Shown: positions 26,050 through 34,553 of the stretch, in pieces
Position numbering within the stretch: the stretch's first letter is position 1
Layout of the letters: each line of letters starts with the position of its first letter
The notes under the pieces: generated by a model
Told to the model about the DNA's origin: nothing
Database searches by the model: none
The model's input: the letters and a program-made list of their open reading frames with translations, nothing else
From: Spirochaetales bacterium
GTDB lineage: Bacteria; Spirochaetota; Spirochaetia; DSM-2461
Assembly: GCA_028533045.1 (NCBI GenBank)
Contig: JAQQAP010000005.1
Span: 1 to 64,000, forward strand
Direction of reading: 5' to 3'
Length of the DNA: 64,000 nt
Position numbers and translations under genes: made by a program

Positions 26050-27045
26050 CTATATGAATATGGCGTTGAAGAGCCATCCGGCCAGGGTGAAGAACACCAG
26101 CAGCATTAAAAAGAAGGTAATCAGAAGCCGGGGTTTCATGACCTGTTTGAGCATCATGAACTCGGGGAAGCTGGCCGCTACCACGCTCATCATGAAGGCC
26201 ATGGCCGTTCCCACGGGAAGTCCCTTGCCCAGTAGGGTTTCTATGACGGGGATGATGCCGCTTGCCCCGGAGTAGAGAGGAATCCCCATGAAGACCGAGG
26301 CGGGGACGCTCCACCATTGACCGCTGCCCAGGTGGTCCAGAATAAAATCGTCCGGGACGAAGCCGTGGAGGGCCGCTCCCAGTCCTACCCCTATGAGGAC
26401 CCATTTCCAGATTCTCCCGAAGATCTCCTTAACCTCATTACGGGCGAATTCCCGCCGGTCGGCGAAGGTGAGTACCGGCTTGGAGGTGGTCCCTTCGGTG
26501 GTTTCTCCCTCTTCTGCGGCGGCCCCCATAGCCTGGGCCTGCTGGCCAATTTCGGTCAGGTACTTTTCCGCTCCGATTTTATCGATGAAAAAGCCCCCTG
26601 CCATTCCGGCAATGAGCCCGGTGGCCACGTAGATGAGGGTAAACTTGAGTCCCAGAAGGGAACCGAGCAGGACGATGGCCACCTCGTTGATCATGGGGGA
26701 GGTGATGAGGAAGGCCATGGTGATTCCCAGGGGAATCCGGGCGCTGGTAAAGCCCAGGAAAAGGGGGATGCTCGAACAGGAGCAGAAGGGGGTTACCGCT
26801 CCGAACAGGGTGGCCAGGAAGTAGGCGGCCCCTCTTTTTTTACCGGTTAGGTAGTCCCGGATTCTTTCCGTGTTCAGTCCGGCCCGGGCCAGGGCTATGA
26901 GATAGATCATAACCACAACCAGGGCGTAAATCTTTGTTACGTCTTCTATGAAAAAGTGGACCGATTCGCCCAGCTTTGTTCCCTCTTCCAGTCCGATGAG
27001 TCCGTAGGCGATCCAATCGGCCAACAGGGTAAAAATTTTAAACAT
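26050..27045 (-). CDS. DUF318/ArsP-like permease
   Basis: The 331-residue membrane protein has about eight hydrophobic helices. It shows the hallmark of the UPF0718/ArsP permeases: TPFCSCSSIPLFLGF after the third helix, with a partial repeat of the fold in the second half (MGIPLYSGASGIIPVIETLLGKGLP). Characterised ArsP exports trivalent organoarsenicals; other members are uncharacterised. The adjacent ArsR regulator and CxxC protein support a metalloid or thiol-reactive substrate. The gene overlaps arsR by eight bases. Confidence 0.85.
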   Translation of the reverse strand: MFKIFTLLADWIAYGLIGLEEGTKLGESVHFFIEDVTKIYALVVVMIYLIALARAGLNTERIRDYLTGKKRGAAYFLATLFGAVTPFCSCSSIPLFLGFTSARIPLGITMAFLITSPMINEVAIVLLGSLLGLKFTLIYVATGLIAGMAGGFFIDKIGAEKYLTEIGQQAQAMGAAAEEGETTEGTTSKPVLTFADRREFARNEVKEIFGRIWKWVLIGVGLGAALHGFVPDDFILDHLGSGQWWSVPASVFMGIPLYSGASGIIPVIETLLGKGLPVGTAMAFMMSVVAASFPEFMMLKQVMKPRLLITFFLMLLVFFTLAGWLFNAIFI

Positions 27046-27355
27046 GGCAACTGCACTCCTTATTAACAGTATCTATCGTATCTATACAGGAGAAGAAGCG
27101 GTCCAGGCAGCAGAACTTAAGTTTGTAGTAGATATTTCTGCCTTCCCGGTGATCCTCTACTATGCCCGCCTTCTTGAGTCTTTCCAGGTGGCGGCTCAGG
27201 GTGGAAATGTTTATCTCCATTTTGTCTCTGAGCTCGCAGACGCATAGGGGAGACTGCTGGGACAGTATGTCCGTAATCCTGAGTCTCTCCGGATGGGCCA
27301 GGGCCTTAAGTATCTCCGTTCTTCTCTGATATTTTTCTTCTTCTGAACCGTTCAT
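27038..27355 (-). CDS. ArsR-family metalloid-sensing repressor
   Basis: The 105-residue winged-helix protein has SPLCVCELRDKMEINISTLSRHLERLKKAGIV. Its C-V-C in the recognition region matches the arsenite-binding ELCVCDL motif of ArsR repressors. More cysteines near the end (CC, C and CSC in the last 35 residues) could complete the metalloid site. It heads an operon with the permease and the thioredoxin-like protein and should repress it until arsenite or a similar ligand binds. The promoter upstream lacks a ribosome site, so the transcript may be leaderless. Confidence 0.92.
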   Translation of the reverse strand: MNGSEEEKYQRRTEILKALAHPERLRITDILSQQSPLCVCELRDKMEINISTLSRHLERLKKAGIVEDHREGRNIYYKLKFCCLDRFFSCIDTIDTVNKECSCHV

Positions 27356-27361
27356 GCCATC

Positions 27362-27390
27362 AAATTAAGGATATTTTACAAAAGTGTCAA
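27362..27390 (-). promoter_or_regulatory. Promoter of the arsR-permease operon, leaderless architecture
   Basis: On the minus strand TTGACA (27385-27390) and TAATTT (27362-27367) are 17 bases apart. The -10 ends six bases before the arsR ATG. The sequence TGTCAACTA at the -35 recurs at 27468-27476 inside a palindrome AGTTG-T-CAACT (27464-27474) near the chemoreceptor gene, a possible second ArsR site. Confidence 0.6.
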
Positions 27391-27521
27391 CTATTTCTAA
27401 GGAGATATTTGCAAAAAATGTAAAATATATAAAAAATGAAAAAAAAATCCTTTATTTATTACTAGTTGTCAACTAAGATTTTATATGTGGGTCCCGAAAA
27501 ACCCTATTAGGAGATTAAAAA

Positions 27522-29606
27522 ATGAAATTGTCAATTCGCGATAAGATATTGTTTCCGGTTCTGGGATTTCTCATTCTTAGTATTTCGTTTATTTCTGTTA
27601 ACGACCATTTGAGCGCTACCCGCTCGTTAAAGGATTCCGCCTATCAATCTATGGAGCAAACGACAAGTGATGTGGCCAGCCTCATAGAGAACTGGGTGGA
27701 AGAAAGAATTATTAATATTGAGTTCTTTGCAACGGAACCCATTTTCAGGGACGCCGTACTCAATAAGGAGAATAATCTAAAAGGGGTGAGTTTTTCTCAG
27801 TTCATAGGGCTGATTCATGATACCTATCCCGAATTTGCCACCATTGGAGTTATCGATAGGTCCGGAATTGTACGGGCCCACTCGAATGAGGATAGCGTCC
27901 ATTCCCTGAATCTGAGCGACAGGGAATATTTTCAGGAAGCCCTTAAGGGAAAAACGAGCCTCTCTAAAACGATTACCTCAAAGGTAACGGGGATGACTAT
28001 TTTTGTCATAGCATCTCCCATTTACAACGATGGGACCAATGATATAATTGGTGTGCTCTACGGCTCTGTCAATTTTCTTGATTTTTCCCGTCAGTTTATA
28101 GATAGCATAAAAGTCGGAAAGGAAGGGTATGGCTACATGACCAACTCGGAGGGGCTCTTTCTGGCCCATCCCGATCAATCCCTTGTCCTGAATTACAATA
28201 TTGCCGAAGATGAATTCGGGCAGAGAATACTCAAAGAGAGAAACGGCTCCTTTGAATACGAATGGCAGGGGAATCTCAAGATGGCCTCCTTTGCCGAGAT
28301 TCCCTCGACCGGTTGGATTGTTGTGGCCGGGGTGGAAGAGACCGATTTGCTCTCTTCTGTCTATTCCATGCGTAACAAAAGTATTGTAAGCGGTATTCTC
28401 GTTCTGCTTGTTATTTCTCTCACCATCTTTGTGGTGCTTCAAAAAATTCTCAAAAGTGTCAAAGCTGTGGCCGCTCATACCGAATCTCTTTCGGAAGGGG
28501 AGGGAGATCTCTCCTATCGCCTGGATATTAAATCATCCGATGAAGTAGGCTTTCTGGCCATTAAATTCAATGAGTTTCTTGATGCCCTTACCCATATCAT
28601 CCGGAATATCCAGGAGGGAACCCGTTCCACCGTGGATATTAAGAACAGTCTGGACGAAAGCGTGGCTCATACCACAAAATCCTTCGAGACTATCGACTCC
28701 CATATGGGGGAGATCACCAATCTTTCCAAGGAGCTGGACGGTGCCCTGGAGTCTTCCGTTGTAGAGATGAAGGATGTTTCCAACAATATCGCCACATTGT
28801 CCGAGCAGGTTGTAGATCAAACCGCCGCTGTGGAAGAGTCAACTGCGGCGGTTAACGAGATGGTGGCGTCCATAAAGAATGTGGCGGCCATTACCCAGAA
28901 GAAAAAAGAGACCACCGATGTACTGCTCATAGCCGCCCAGGAAGGGGATGAAAAGCTTAAGGAGACTACACAGGCCGTTTCTAAGGTCACAGAAAACATA
29001 GATAACGTAAATGAGATGGTGACCATCATAAATAACATTGCCTCCCAGACTAACCTTCTTGCTATGAATGCTGCCATTGAGGCCGCCCATGCCGGCGATG
29101 CGGGGCGAGGGTTTGCGGTGGTTGCCGATGAAATTCGAAAACTGGCGGAAGAGTCCAGTAAAAGCGCTGCCAATATCGGTAGCATTATGAGCCAAATGGT
29201 GAGTTTTATCGAAAACGCTTCCCAGACCAGCATGGCCTCTTCCGAGAAGTTTTCCCAAATTTATGGAGAAATCAGGGATGTGTCCCAATCCTTTGAGGAG
29301 ATCCTCCGTTCCGCAGAGGAGCTGGATATGGGAGGCGGTCAAATCCTGGAAGCCATGACTATCCTCTCCGACACCTCCTCATCGGTCAGCAATACCTCAA
29401 AGGAATCCAAGCAAAGACTTGATGCCGCCGTTGAGTCCATACACGGGATAGCCCAAAAATCCTCCCTGGTGAGGGGGGAAGTGGATGGAATCTCCCAGGA
29501 TGTCAAGATGATATCCCAGTCCATAGATCAGGTTAACGACCAGATTATCCGGATTAATGAAACCGCCGAGAATCTCGATAAAGAGGTGGGACGCTTTACC
29601 CTCTAG
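27522..29606 (+). CDS. Methyl-accepting chemotaxis protein with Cache sensor
   Basis: The 694-residue chemoreceptor has membrane helices at about 11-28 and 285-307 flanking a periplasmic dCache-type sensor ([44 protein letters not shown]). HAMP follows (about 308-360), then a long coiled-coil signalling domain with the conserved tip [17 protein letters not shown] preceded by [21 protein letters not shown]. It should bind a small ligand outside and control CheA. AGGAGAT precedes the ATG. No other che genes are in the window. Confidence 0.95.
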   Translation: MKLSIRDKILFPVLGFLILSISFISVNDHLSATRSLKDSAYQSMEQTTSDVASLIENWVEERIINIEFFATEPIFRDAVLNKENNLKGVSFSQFIGLIHDTYPEFATIGVIDRSGIVRAHSNEDSVHSLNLSDREYFQEALKGKTSLSKTITSKVTGMTIFVIASPIYNDGTNDIIGVLYGSVNFLDFSRQFIDSIKVGKEGYGYMTNSEGLFLAHPDQSLVLNYNIAEDEFGQRILKERNGSFEYEWQGNLKMASFAEIPSTGWIVVAGVEETDLLSSVYSMRNKSIVSGILVLLVISLTIFVVLQKILKSVKAVAAHTESLSEGEGDLSYRLDIKSSDEVGFLAIKFNEFLDALTHIIRNIQEGTRSTVDIKNSLDESVAHTTKSFETIDSHMGEITNLSKELDGALESSVVEMKDVSNNIATLSEQVVDQTAAVEESTAAVNEMVASIKNVAAITQKKKETTDVLLIAAQEGDEKLKETTQAVSKVTENIDNVNEMVTIINNIASQTNLLAMNAAIEAAHAGDAGRGFAVVADEIRKLAEESSKSAANIGSIMSQMVSFIENASQTSMASSEKFSQIYGEIRDVSQSFEEILRSAEELDMGGGQILEAMTILSDTSSSVSNTSKESKQRLDAAVESIHGIAQKSSLVRGEVDGISQDVKMISQSIDQVNDQIIRINETAENLDKEVGRFTL

Positions 29607-29622
29607 GTCTTGTTCTGTATTC

Positions 29623-29628
29623 TATAAT
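29623..29628 (+). promoter_or_regulatory. -10 box of the IclR regulator gene, leaderless architecture
   Basis: TATAAT ends seven bases before the ATG at 29636. The upstream in-frame ATG at 29627 overlaps the box, so it is unlikely to be the start. No strong -35 is visible. Confidence 0.5.
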
Positions 29629-29635
29629 GGTGCCT

Positions 29636-30406
29636 ATGGATAAAGAAGCGAAATATCAGGTTCCCGTTTTGGGGAAAACCTTTGCCGTGATTGAACTGAT
29701 TTCTCAGAATGCCGAGGGGGTGACTTTCTCGGAGATTGTGGCCACCCTGGCCGAGCCGAAGGCTACGGTTTACCGTATTCTGCAGACTCTGGAGCAAAAT
29801 AACTGGGTGGAAAAGCGGCAGGATCGCTATGTTCTGGGGTATATGCTCATCCATTACGGTCTTATTGCTCTGGGGAACCGGGATATTCGCACTCAGGCTC
29901 TTCCTTTTTTAAAGGAGCTGACCGATGAACTTCACGAATCCTCCCATTTGGCGGTGCTATCCGGTAAAAAGAGTATGATTCTGGAAGTGGCCGAGAGTTC
30001 CCGGCACATCAAACCCTCCTCAACAATCGGCTCCCTTTTGCCCACCTACTGTACCTCCCACGGAAAAATCCTCCTGGCCTTTGCGGTGGAAGAGCGGTTA
30101 GAAGAGTTTTTACGGGGAGAGAAGTTTCTTCCCAAGACGAAGCGGACCCTGACCAGTCTGGACGATTTAAAAAGGGAAATAGAGAAGATTCGGCGGCTCG
30201 GTTACGCCATGGACGATCTGGAATATTACGATGATGTGCGCTGTCTGGCGGCTCCCGTGTGGGGACCGGGCCGGAAGTGCATAGGGGCTTTGGGAATTAC
30301 GGCGACCACCATGACTTTTCCCGAGGAGCGTATAGAGGAGATCGCCGCGATTGTGTGCGGAACGGCGGAAAGATTGTCCCTTTCTATGGGAGGACGGGCG
30401 GTTTAA
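29636..30406 (+). CDS. IclR-family regulator, KdgR-like
   Basis: The 256-residue protein has an N-terminal winged helix (VLGKTFAVIELISQ, ATVYRILQTLEQNNWVEK) and a C-terminal ligand-binding domain (LPTYCTSHGKILLAFA, GYAMDDLEYYDDVRCLAAPVW) typical of IclR proteins. It precedes kduI and kduD on the same strand. A palindrome of the KdgR kind overlaps the kdu start site, so it probably represses those genes and responds to a keto-deoxy sugar acid such as KDG. The start at 29636 is chosen over 29627 because of the -10 position. Confidence 0.9.
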   Translation: MDKEAKYQVPVLGKTFAVIELISQNAEGVTFSEIVATLAEPKATVYRILQTLEQNNWVEKRQDRYVLGYMLIHYGLIALGNRDIRTQALPFLKELTDELHESSHLAVLSGKKSMILEVAESSRHIKPSSTIGSLLPTYCTSHGKILLAFAVEERLEEFLRGEKFLPKTKRTLTSLDDLKREIEKIRRLGYAMDDLEYYDDVRCLAAPVWGPGRKCIGALGITATTMTFPEERIEEIAAIVCGTAERLSLSMGGRAV

Positions 30407-30408
30407 GA

Positions 30409-30437
30409 TTGACAGGAACTTTTCTTGGGTTTAGACT
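30409..30437 (+). promoter_or_regulatory. Promoter of kduI-kduD
   Basis: TTGACA at 30409-30414 and TAGACT at 30432-30437 are 17 bases apart, starting two bases after the regulator stop codon. The predicted start of transcription is near 30444. AGGAGGACGACAG precedes the kduI ATG. Confidence 0.65.
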
Positions 30438-30448
30438 TTAGTTATAGA

Positions 30449-30465
30449 TTGAAACTAAGTTTCAA
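30449..30465. promoter_or_regulatory. KdgR-like operator, perfect 17-bp palindrome
   Basis: TTGAAACT-A-AGTTTCAA has perfect eight-base arms and lies just downstream of the predicted kduI start of transcription. The GAAAC-GTTTC core is the known KdgR-box core of enterobacterial pectin catabolism. A protein bound here would block initiation or clearance. Confidence 0.7.
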
Positions 30466-30488
30466 ATGAGAAACTAGGAGGACGACAG

Positions 30489-31319
30489 ATGGAAATTAGA
30501 CATCCCATGCATCCGGAGCAGGGCAAGACCCTGGATACGGAAGAATTACGACGACATTTTCTGGTACAGGATCTTTTTCAGCCGGGTAAGCTGAATCTGA
30601 CCTATAGCCATTTTGACAGGATTATTATCGGGGGGATTTGTCCTTCCGGCAGTGAACTTTCCCTGGAAGGGGGCGAGACCCTGGGAGCGGAATCTTTCTT
30701 TGAGCGAAGAGAAGGGGGCGTTATTAATATTGGGGAAGCGGGAATCCTGACAATTGACGGAACCGAGTATCCCATGGGAAGCCGGGACGGTTTTTACATA
30801 GGTATGGGAGCCAAAGAGGTTTCCTTTAAGAGTCAGGATGCCAAGAAACCGGCGAAATTTTACTTTCTTTCCGGTCCGGCCCATCAGGCTTATCCCCACA
30901 AATCCATCTCCCTGGAAGAGTCCCGCAAGGTGCATCTGGGAAGTATTGAAGAGTCCAACGAGCGGACTATTAATCAGTATCTCCACCCGGAAGTGGTTGA
31001 TACTTGCCAGCTCTGTATGGGCATGACCCTTCTTGAGCCGAACTGCGTCTGGAATACCATGCCCTGCCATACTCACGAACGGCGTATGGAGGTGTATCTC
31101 TATTTTGATATGGCCGAAGATACGGTTGTCTTCCAGCTTATGGGCGAACCGACCGAAACCCGTCACATTGTAATGCGTAACGAAGAGGCGGTTATTTCTC
31201 CCAGCTGGTCTATTCACTCCGGTGTAGGGACGAAAAACTACTCCTTTATTTGGGGTATGGTAGGGGAGAATCAGACCTTTACCGACATGGACCATGTGGA
31301 TATGAAAACCATTAAATAG
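30489..31319 (+). CDS. kduI: 4-deoxy-L-threo-5-hexosulose-uronate ketol-isomerase
   Basis: The 276-residue cupin enzyme isomerises the unsaturated-uronate product DKI to 3-deoxy-D-glycero-2,5-hexodiulosonate in pectin and glycosaminoglycan breakdown. The family opening is followed by ICPSGSELSLEGGETLGAESFFERREGGVINIGEAG. The metal-binding cupin residues appear in MPCHTHERRMEVYLYF and SPSWSIHSGVGTKNYSFIWGM. The length is normal. It is co-transcribed with kduD, nine bases downstream. Confidence 0.96.
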   Translation: MEIRHPMHPEQGKTLDTEELRRHFLVQDLFQPGKLNLTYSHFDRIIIGGICPSGSELSLEGGETLGAESFFERREGGVINIGEAGILTIDGTEYPMGSRDGFYIGMGAKEVSFKSQDAKKPAKFYFLSGPAHQAYPHKSISLEESRKVHLGSIEESNERTINQYLHPEVVDTCQLCMGMTLLEPNCVWNTMPCHTHERRMEVYLYFDMAEDTVVFQLMGEPTETRHIVMRNEEAVISPSWSIHSGVGTKNYSFIWGMVGENQTFTDMDHVDMKTIK

Positions 31320-31327
31320 GAGCTGTA

Positions 31328-32089
31328 ATGATTCTGGAACAGTTTAGTTTGGAAGGGAAAAAGGCTATTGTTACCGGTTGCAGTACCGGGCTGGGCCAGG
31401 GCATCGCCATTGGTTTGGCCGAAGCGGGGGCCGATGTTTTTGGCGTGGGGATGAGCGAACCCACCGAGACGGCGCGGCAGATTAAGGAAGCGGGCCGGGA
31501 GTTCTACAGTCATAAATGCAATTTGATGAAGCAGGACGGTTTGGACGATTTGATTGCCGCTGCGAAGGAGAAGATGGGCCGTATTGATATTCTGGTGAAC
31601 AACGCCGGGATTATCCGCCGGGAAGATGCCATTGATTTTGGCGAGCAGGACTGGGACGATGTGCTGAATATTAATCTTAAGAGTCTTTTTATGCTGAGTC
31701 AGAAGGCGGCCCGGGTTTTTATTGACCAGGGGAACGGGGGGAAGATTATTAACATAGCTTCCATGCTAAGCTACCAGGGGGGGATTCGCGTTCCCGCCTA
31801 CACGGCGAGCAAGAGTGCTGTTTTGGGGCTCACCCGGGCTCTGGCCAATGAATGGGCCCAGCACAATATTACCTGTAACGGTATAGCCCCGGGGTATATG
31901 GTTACCAATAATACGGAGGCTCTGCGGAACGATCCGGAAAGAAACGCGGCCATTTTGGGGCGTATTCCCGCCGGCCGTTGGGGTTCTCCCCGGGATATTG
32001 CGGGGGCGGCGGTCTTTTTGGCCAGTCCCGCTTCGGATTATGTGAATGGATTTACTCTTGCTGTTGACGGGGGATGGCTCGCCCGGTAA
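31328..32089 (+). CDS. kduD: 2-dehydro-3-deoxy-D-gluconate 5-dehydrogenase
   Basis: The 253-residue short-chain dehydrogenase reduces the KduI product to 2-keto-3-deoxygluconate with NAD(P)H. It shows the TGCSTGLGQGIA nucleotide loop, the NNAG motif, the catalytic Ser (ASMLSYQGG) and the YTASKSA Tyr/Lys pair, and ends with the usual VNGFTLAVDGGWLAR. No polysaccharide lyase, KDG kinase or aldolase is in the window, so the rest of the pathway must lie elsewhere. Confidence 0.96.
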   Translation: MILEQFSLEGKKAIVTGCSTGLGQGIAIGLAEAGADVFGVGMSEPTETARQIKEAGREFYSHKCNLMKQDGLDDLIAAAKEKMGRIDILVNNAGIIRREDAIDFGEQDWDDVLNINLKSLFMLSQKAARVFIDQGNGGKIINIASMLSYQGGIRVPAYTASKSAVLGLTRALANEWAQHNITCNGIAPGYMVTNNTEALRNDPERNAAILGRIPAGRWGSPRDIAGAAVFLASPASDYVNGFTLAVDGGWLAR

Positions 32090-32091
32090 GG

Positions 32092-32197
32092 TTTTTTTTT
32101 GACTGGGATGAAGAGGATTTATGGGATTTTGAATGTAAGAGCTTTATAGCTTTTCTTAATCCTTTTAATCCCTCTTGTCCCAGTGAGTATTTTTTTC
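32092..32197. terminator. Long imperfect inverted repeat between convergent genes, bidirectional terminator-like
   Basis: ACTGGGATGAAGAGGATT from 32102 is mirrored by AATCCCTCTTGTCCCAGT ending at 32184, with partial pairing through the intervening 45 bases. T-runs follow on the plus strand (about 32189-32197) and, on the minus strand, a run matching the nine T of 32092-32100 read as A. It separates kduD from the convergent sugar isomerase. The GGGATT/AATCC theme is also typical of dispersed palindromic repeats, so it may be a multicopy element. Confidence 0.6.
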
Positions 32198-32201
32198 TTT
32201 A

Positions 32202-32999
32202 TTAATTGTTAACCGGGGTTGTGATGAACCGATCCAGGGTTTTGAGGCTGCGGCGGATGGCTTCTCCCGAAGCTATTTCCAAGGCCACTGAGCTCTGGGG
32301 GGCAAACTTTTCACGGAGGCCGGTGATTTCCTGCCAGGATATGGAGCCTGATCCTACGGCTCGGTGGGCGTCGCGGCTTCCGTCGTTATCGTGCCAGTGG
32401 TTGTGCAAAATGCGTCCCGCGAAAGTTTCGTACCACTCGGCAAAGCTTATCTCCCCAAAGGCGGACATATGACCCACGTCCATACAGAAGCCCAGCCGGG
32501 GATGATTTAGTTGATCGGCGATACCCTTAAGGAATCTCGTATCCCGATCATGGATATTTTCCAGGACAATCGAAGGTTCAAATCGGTCTAAAAGGGATTC
32601 GAGAAAGGGCAGAAAGTCATCGGTCATCCGCTTAAGCTCTTCGGGGCCGTCGTTTTTTTCATCCACCGCCGAATGGACTACCACCGTGGAGCATCCCAAA
32701 TCTTCGGCCGTTTCAAGTCCTTGAATGATTAGTTCCCGGGAGGAACGGCGCAGAGAGCTATTGGTGGAGTGGGGGACAAGTCCTCGAAAAGGGCCGTGCA
32801 GGGTCCGCTTAAGGCCAATTATCGGCAAGATCTCCTTCCAAATCCTCTGGCGTCGGTCATATTCTTCCCGGTCTGCCAAAATCTCCACGTTACAAAAATC
32901 GCCCAGCTCGATCCCTATGCCGAATTCTTCGGCCAGTTCCCGATATTCGTCGACAATTTCCAGGTGGGCGCGCATCATAATGTTCTCGTGGATTAGCAT
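32202..32999 (-). CDS. Sugar phosphate isomerase/epimerase-like TIM-barrel protein
   Basis: The 265-residue protein belongs to the AP-endonuclease-2-like barrel family. Metal ligands are suggested by SIVLENIHD (Glu), CMDVGHMSAFG (Asp, His), LHNHWHDNDGSRDAH and ALEIASGE (Glu). Members are isomerases or epimerases of sugars and inositols; the substrate is unknown, but the adjacent uronate genes hint at a sugar acid. The start is uncertain: a GTG at 33005 and ATG at 32999 are both possible, and neither has a clear ribosome site. Confidence 0.82.
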   Translation of the reverse strand: MLIHENIMMRAHLEIVDEYRELAEEFGIGIELGDFCNVEILADREEYDRRQRIWKEILPIIGLKRTLHGPFRGLVPHSTNSSLRRSSRELIIQGLETAEDLGCSTVVVHSAVDEKNDGPEELKRMTDDFLPFLESLLDRFEPSIVLENIHDRDTRFLKGIADQLNHPRLGFCMDVGHMSAFGEISFAEWYETFAGRILHNHWHDNDGSRDAHRAVGSGSISWQEITGLREKFAPQSSVALEIASGEAIRRSLKTLDRFITTPVNN

Positions 33000-33202
33000 A
33001 AGCACATGTTAGGCCTTTATGAGGGGAAAGGGAAGCGGGTAGAGGGGATTTAACGGAAGATTGATAGAGATGTCGCAAAGGGGGGCGTGGAGGTGGGGAA
33101 ATTTACCTTTTAGGGGGGAATCTTCAAGACCAATTAATTTCTCCCCTTCCAAAGACGCCCCGGTAAGACTATAATGAATTTAAACAAAATTAAGGAATTT
33201 AC

Positions 33203-34507
33203 TTGGATAATATATTCGTCGAATTGGAAGCACGGGATATCCTCTCTCTCAAATGCGAGAGGGCCCTGCTGATTGAAATACAGGAGTCCGATGAGAGTCT
33301 GACCGAAGCTGAATCTCACCTGGAAGAACTCTCCAGCCTGGTTATGACCATGGGGATTCCCGCCGTGGAATCTATCATCGTCAAGCCCCGTGAGAAGAAG
33401 CCCGGCTGGCTCCTGGGAAAGGGTAAAATTGAGGAATTGGCCGATCTGGCCGACTCGGTGGAGGCTGATGTTCTGGTCTTTGATACGGAACTGACTCCCA
33501 CCCAGCAGCGCAACCTGGAGCGGCAGTTTAACCTGTGCGTGATAGACCGCCAGGAAGTCATTTTGGATATTTTTGCCGACCGGGCCTCTACCCGGGAAGC
33601 CACCCTGCAGGTCGCCCTGGCCCGTATGGAATACTCCCTGCCCCGTCTTACCCGAGCCTGGACCCACCTCTCCCGTCAGCGGGGGGGAGCCAAGGGAACC
33701 AGAGGGAAGGGGGAAACCCAGCTGGAAACGGACCGCCGGATGGTCCAGGCCCGCATCTCCAAGCTCAAAAAGGAACTGGACAAGGTCAAGCAAACCCGCC
33801 ATCTCCAACGGAAAAAGCGTTCCGAGCGGCCCGTGCCCTCCATCGCCATCGTGGGCTATACGAACGCCGGGAAATCGTCTCTTTTAAACGGTATTACCGG
33901 GTCGGACGTTTTGGTGGAGGACAAGCTCTTTGCCACCCTGGACCCCACCTCGCGGCGCCTCAAAATGGAAGGGGGCCGGGAAGTGATCCTCACCGATACG
34001 GTAGGATTCGTCCGTAAGCTGCCCCATAACCTGGTAGACGCCTTCCATTCCACCCTGGAAGAAGCGGTTCTGGCGGACCTGATTCTCCACGTGGTGGACG
34101 GCTCTTCCGACGAGTACCAGAGCCACATAGATACCACCCGGGAAGTTCTCCAGGAACTGGGCGCCGCCGATGTGCCCCGCCTGCTGGTCTTTAATAAAAT
34201 CGACCTCCCCGCAGGAGAGGCGAACCGGCAGGTACAGGAATTCGCCTACCCCGAGGCCCTCTACATCTCCGTTCACGGCGAACTGGGCCTGGAAAAACTG
34301 GAAGAGGAGATCAGCACTCGCCTGGACCAACTCCAGCAGCTTACAACCCTTCTCATTCCCTCAGACCGATGGGATCTGGTTGCCCTTCTTCACAGGACCA
34401 GCACCGTTTCCTCCGAGGAGTATGTGGACGACGGGGTGCTTCTGGAAGTCTGGCTCGGGGAAAAGGACCGCAATCAATTTGCTCGATTTATTCAATCCGG
34501 GGCATAA
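33203..34507 (+). CDS. hflX: Ribosome-associated GTPase HflX
   Basis: The 434-residue GTPase has the HflX N-terminal nucleotide-binding domain (about 15-105), the Gly-rich RGGAKGTRGKGETQLETDRR linker with a coiled coil, and a TrmE-Era-type GTPase domain. That domain has GYTNAGKSSL (G1), DPTSRR, DTVGF (G3) and NKID (G4). It splits and rescues stalled or heat-damaged ribosomes in other bacteria. It starts at a TTG, supported by AAGGAA five bases upstream and a TATAAT at 33170-33175. Confidence 0.95.
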   Translation: MDNIFVELEARDILSLKCERALLIEIQESDESLTEAESHLEELSSLVMTMGIPAVESIIVKPREKKPGWLLGKGKIEELADLADSVEADVLVFDTELTPTQQRNLERQFNLCVIDRQEVILDIFADRASTREATLQVALARMEYSLPRLTRAWTHLSRQRGGAKGTRGKGETQLETDRRMVQARISKLKKELDKVKQTRHLQRKKRSERPVPSIAIVGYTNAGKSSLLNGITGSDVLVEDKLFATLDPTSRRLKMEGGREVILTDTVGFVRKLPHNLVDAFHSTLEEAVLADLILHVVDGSSDEYQSHIDTTREVLQELGAADVPRLLVFNKIDLPAGEANRQVQEFAYPEALYISVHGELGLEKLEEEISTRLDQLQQLTTLLIPSDRWDLVALLHRTSTVSSEEYVDDGVLLEVWLGEKDRNQFARFIQSGA

Positions 34508-34553
34508 TCAAAATACCGCCGGCCGCCGATAATTTAAAAAATAGGGAGGGTTC

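Noticed and set aside
26003..26404. N-terminal extension of the mini-thioredoxin gene
   Set aside because: It overlaps the permease coding sequence in another frame; the ATG at 26002 has AAGGAGA and yields the full fold.
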